Assembly: GCA_910578795.1 (NCBI GenBank)
Contig: CAJTSD010000003.1
Location: forward strand, 62,001-126,000
DNA: 64,000 nt
Source of the DNA: an uncultured Lachnospiraceae bacterium
GTDB taxonomy: Bacteria > Bacillota > Clostridia > Lachnospirales > Lachnospiraceae
Reading direction: 5' to 3'
Both the position numbers and the translations under genes were made by a program. Below the pieces are notes generated by a model. That model was not told the DNA's origin. It saw only the letters and a program-made list of their open reading frames with translations, and ran no database searches. Shown here one piece after another: positions 61,290 through 64,000 of this stretch (positions within the stretch are counted from its first letter, which is position 1; every line of letters starts with the position of its first letter).

Positions 61290-62639
61290 ATGTCGCTGTT
61301 TCAAACGATGAGCCTGGCGGGAAGCGCTGCGGTCGGGATTTATCTGCTTTCGTATTTTTGGACAAAGAGAACTCTGCCGGTATTATGGCATAAGGTGTAT
61401 CTTACGGTAAATATTTTGCTGTTTCTTGTGCCGTTTGCGTGGTTTAAGACGGAATATACAGAGCTGATAAATAAATGTTTCAATTATAAGGCGTGGTATT
61501 ACAACAATAATATCGTTAAGGATATGATTGACTGTACGGTCTTTGTGTACCAGGACGGTATTTATATATCAAATGTGTTGACGTATATTATTTTGACAGC
61601 CGGTGTGGCACTTGGAGTTGTTGGATTGGCTGTATCAATAAAAAAGTATTCCTCCATATATAAAAATATCATGAAGGGAGTGGTGCGCTTTGAAGAGGGA
61701 GAGCTTGTAATCAATGGACTGACAAAAGGATGTAAAAAACCTGTAAGAAGCAAGGTATATCTGTGTGCCGGACTTAAAACACCGATTACAATCGGAATCA
61801 TTCAGGGAAAAATTATACTTCCGGCGGTTGCATGGGAAGACCGCCGGCTTGCGGATGCACTGCGCCATGAATTGGTACATATTCGCGCAAGGGATAATTT
61901 TGTGAAAGCGATTTTGACATTTGTGGTATTCCTAAATTTTTATAATCCGTTTGTTTATTATCTGTTGTACCAATGGACTTTGGTTTCAGAGATGTATTGT
62001 GACGAAAAGGTTGTAGCAAACAAAAGCTTACGGGAAACAAAGGATTATATTAATCTTTTGATAGATTTTTCAGAAAATCAGGAGGACCGGACAATGCCGA
62101 TTGTAGGATTAAATTTGAATGAAAAACAGTTAAAAGAAAGGATTGAAAACATGAAAAGAATGAAAAAAATGGGTCAGAAATTTGGAAAAATCAGTAAGCT
62201 GGCAGGAGGTGTTATGATTGCATTTGCGGTTTTTGTGTCATCGCTGACGGTTTATGCGTATGAAGGGAGGCAGATTCGGCATCTTGATACGCCATATGAA
62301 GAGATAGATAATGTCATTTTATATAGTAATTGGGAAGAAGATGGTCGTACCGAATGGGACATAAAGTATGATGCATATGAAAAATATGTTAATTCTGAGA
62401 ATGTTATATTTTTTGTGAGTGAAGAAGGGGAAGTTTATTATGATGCAGGTATGGACGCGGATCAAGTATATATATTTTGCAATCATACATATTCGCCCGG
62501 AACGATTGCTCAACATGTAAAAGACAGCAAAGGTGGATGTAGAACGGATTATTATGATGCGGAATATTGTACTAAATGTGGACATGTGGTTTATGGCGAT
62601 CTTGTAAGGACAGTATCTTACACGGTTTGTCCTCATTAA
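61290..62639 (+). CDS. BlaR1-like M56 family metalloprotease with a Cys-containing sensor tail
   Basis: A 449-residue protein. ATG 61290 has GGGGAGGAG upstream and lies one base after the repressor stop. It has several N-terminal membrane helices, then ALRHELVHIRARDNF (HExxH zinc site) and SEMYCDEKVV, the M56 peptidase core, and a membrane helix near residue 305. The extracellular tail of about 130 residues ends with FCNHTYSPG...EYCTKCGHVV...CPH. It lacks the penicillin-binding sensor of true BlaR1, so the signal is probably not a beta-lactam. Confidence 0.9.
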   Translation: MSLFQTMSLAGSAAVGIYLLSYFWTKRTLPVLWHKVYLTVNILLFLVPFAWFKTEYTELINKCFNYKAWYYNNNIVKDMIDCTVFVYQDGIYISNVLTYIILTAGVALGVVGLAVSIKKYSSIYKNIMKGVVRFEEGELVINGLTKGCKKPVRSKVYLCAGLKTPITIGIIQGKIILPAVAWEDRRLADALRHELVHIRARDNFVKAILTFVVFLNFYNPFVYYLLYQWTLVSEMYCDEKVVANKSLRETKDYINLLIDFSENQEDRTMPIVGLNLNEKQLKERIENMKRMKKMGQKFGKISKLAGGVMIAFAVFVSSLTVYAYEGRQIRHLDTPYEEIDNVILYSNWEEDGRTEWDIKYDAYEKYVNSENVIFFVSEEGEVYYDAGMDADQVYIFCNHTYSPGTIAQHVKDSKGGCRTDYYDAEYCTKCGHVVYGDLVRTVSYTVCPH

Positions 62640-62711
62640 AGCAGACATTAAATTAAAAAATTTATCAGCAACTTGAGTTCTTAAGAATATTATAAATATG
62701 GAGGAATTACA

Positions 62712-63083
62712 ATGACAGAAGAAGCAGTCAAGGAATTTATTAAATCATATTCTGAATTAAAAGCGAGAAAGGCTGTAATTGATAAAATCCAAGAATATTC
62801 CCACAATAAAGATGATGATTTGGCTAAGGAGTATTCAGTGCTTGCTATAAAAATACAAATCATAGAATCTGCTTTGAATATTCTGACAGAAGATGAAAAA
62901 CAGATTGTTTTTCTCCATTTATTGGATAATATCAAATGGAGTGAAGTAAAGTCTTTGTATCAGCAGCAGGTCGGAATGGAACTCAATTATTCAGAAAGAA
63001 CCTTTTTTCGAATACAGAAAAATGCATTGAAGAAAATAGAAAATTTTATTAGTAACAGTCATCTTGAACAATATATAAAATGA
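62712..63083 (+). CDS. Sigma-70 region-4-like / ArpU-like helical protein
   Basis: A 123-residue all-helical protein. The C-terminal half, LTEDEKQIVFLHLLDNIKWSEVKSLYQQQVGMELNYSERTFFRIQKNALKKI, resembles the helix-turn-helix of sigma region 4 or of phage ArpU-type late regulators. The N-terminal half is a coiled, charged segment. ATG 62712 follows GGAGG. No phage genes adjoin it. Confidence 0.65.
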   Translation: MTEEAVKEFIKSYSELKARKAVIDKIQEYSHNKDDDLAKEYSVLAIKIQIIESALNILTEDEKQIVFLHLLDNIKWSEVKSLYQQQVGMELNYSERTFFRIQKNALKKIENFISNSHLEQYIK

Positions 63084-63117
63084 AGTAAAGGGGAATGTGA
63101 AAGCATTCCCCTTTACT
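63084..63117. terminator. Strong hairpin after the sigma-like gene
   Basis: A perfect 14-bp stem AGTAAAGGGGAATG/CATTCCCCTTTACT with a six-base loop, between convergent genes. There is little T-run on either side. Confidence 0.75.
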
Positions 63118-63136
63118 ATAGAGTCTGTCAATTATG

Positions 63137-63838
63137 TTATACAACTACATTTATAGATGGATATTTCAAATATGCAATGGAATTCATCATGGCATTACGG
63201 ACACCGCCTTGGACTTGCTTGGATCGAAATTCCTCATAGCTGCTGACCATTGCCTGGTACATGCTTTTGCTGCTGTCTTTGCGGACTTTGTCTACCATGC
63301 TTGCCCATTTTAAAACAGCCTCATGTTCTTTTTTATATTGTTTGAAAAAACCTTCTAAAAAATTGCAGGTATTGTTATATTCCTCATCCAGCATATACAG
63401 TTCCTCGGACATTGTTAATTTTCGAAGACCATTTTCGCTACTTTCGTCAGAAACATATTTTTCCCTTGTCCCATTTGCATATCCTGAAACAATTTCATCA
63501 TACAGGTTTTTATAAGTGTCAACACAACAGTTAACCCAATCCTGCTCTGTGCAAATACCATTGTTATCTAAATCGTTCAGCTTGGATTGAAACCGCCCGC
63601 CGTCCATAACAACATTGCCAAGGTATTTTCTTTGCTTTAGAACATCTTCAAAGGAACAAGACATATCTTTGATAACCTCATTTTTTAAAAGCTCCCGTCC
63701 CTCTTTTGATATGTCCAATGTTACACCGATTTCCTCTGTCCACGTATTATTTTGGTATTGGATAACATTATGGGCAATATTATTGTTGGCTATGGACAAT
63801 TTTGGATAGGGATTACTTCTTATATTTCCTATATTCAT
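63137..63838 (-). CDS. Uncharacterised 233-residue protein
   Basis: ATG 63838 with GGGAGG upstream. A polar, helical protein with no signal peptide or membrane segment. It has DISKEGRELLKNEV near residue 42, a loop DLDNNGICTEQDWVNCC near residue 90 that resembles an EF-hand-like calcium loop, and a helical C-terminal half. Not recognised as a named family. It lies 37 bases downstream of the partial gene at the right edge, so the two are probably cotranscribed. Confidence 0.7.
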   Translation of the reverse strand: MNIGNIRSNPYPKLSIANNNIAHNVIQYQNNTWTEEIGVTLDISKEGRELLKNEVIKDMSCSFEDVLKQRKYLGNVVMDGGRFQSKLNDLDNNGICTEQDWVNCCVDTYKNLYDEIVSGYANGTREKYVSDESSENGLRKLTMSEELYMLDEEYNNTCNFLEGFFKQYKKEHEAVLKWASMVDKVRKDSSKSMYQAMVSSYEEFRSKQVQGGVRNAMMNSIAYLKYPSINVVV

Positions 63839-63875
63839 ACTTTTTCCTCCCTACTACAATGTAATAAATGGTTAT

Positions 63876-64000
63876 CTACTCTCTATAATATGTCATAACA
63901 TAATTATTTGCAATTGAAATTTTATTCGTACCTACAGGTGCAATGTCATAAAAGTAATTTACACTTATAATATCTATTAGCTTACCAGTGCTTGGATCAA
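63876..64000 (-). CDS. C-terminal end of an uncharacterised gene running off the right edge
   Basis: An open minus-strand frame enters at 64000 and ends with TAG at 63878-63876. The 41 visible residues (DPSTGKLIDIISVNYFYDIAP...NNYVMTYYRE) are too few to assign. It is supported mainly by the open frame, its orientation and its position just upstream of the 233-residue gene. Confidence 0.45.
   Translation of the reverse strand, partial: DPSTGKLIDIISVNYFYDIAPVGTNKISIANNYVMTYYRE

Overview
The window is the replication-origin region of a low-GC Gram-positive chromosome, most likely a member of the Lachnospiraceae (Clostridia). The gene order dnaA-dnaN-yaaA-recF-gyrB-gyrA on one arm and rpmH-rnpA-yidD-yidC-khpB-mnmE-mnmG-rsmG ... 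parA-parB on the other is the standard Firmicutes origin arrangement. DUF3881, DUF4446, the codon use and the strong AAGGAGG-type ribosome binding sites fit Lachnospiraceae; the genus cannot be fixed from the sequence alone. The origin lies at about 19.4-21.3 kb. DnaA boxes occur on both sides of dnaA, and most genes are transcribed away from this point (minus strand to the left, plus strand to the right).

Left arm, 1-19.3 kb. This holds a partial ABC exporter; a VWA-like protein; a very large secreted GH25 lysozyme with about eleven C-terminal beta-type repeats; a compact operon (UDP-sugar pyrophosphorylase, HAD phosphatase, D-aminoacyl-tRNA deacylase, MgtC-like membrane protein); a stand-alone CheY; cardiolipin synthase; an orphan protein with a nuclease-like fold and a C-terminal DNA-binding-like segment; a cytidylate-kinase-like protein; and the dnaA-to-gyrA replication operon.

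Right arm, 21.4-32.2 kb. A lipoprotein next to the origin is followed by the rpmH/rnpA/yidD/yidC/khpB membrane-insertion and RNA-processing genes, the tRNA-modification pair mnmE/mnmG, rsmG, and a soluble DegS/DegU-like two-component pair. rpmH has a strong promoter followed by two mutually exclusive hairpins. KhpB carries an unusual RGG-rich tail.

Accessory stretch, 32-44 kb. This is a patchwork: an HD-GYP/degenerate-GGDEF protein, a small crystallin-J1-like protein, a frameshifted pseudogene abutting a truncated TnpW-like transposon gene, an Rpn-family nuclease, several short unknown genes, a chemoreceptor, an acetyltransferase, a COG3910-type ATPase and a Nudix hydrolase. Three perfect parS sites lie here, just upstream of parA/parB.

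Segregation and housekeeping, 44-50 kb: parA, parB, DUF4446, a second HD-GYP protein, serS, DUF3881, then a secreted Cys/His/Asp-rich small protein and a lone tRNA-Arg(CCT) behind a structured leader.

Right end, 50-64 kb. A deletion has fused a truncated response regulator to a truncated ABC ATPase ahead of an intact permease. Beyond it are a DUF4870 protein; a second giant cell-wall hydrolase (glucosaminidase) with the same repeat family as the GH25 protein; a rhomboid protease; a flavodoxin-SCP2 fusion; a HIT protein; a BlaI/BlaR1-like regulator-protease pair with an operator overlapping its promoter; a sigma-region-4-like protein; and two uncharacterised genes.

A 14-bp palindrome, TGACAY-NN-RTGTCA, recurs nine times, always inside coding sequence, far more often than chance would give. 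No CRISPR array, complete insertion sequence, rRNA or prophage was seen.
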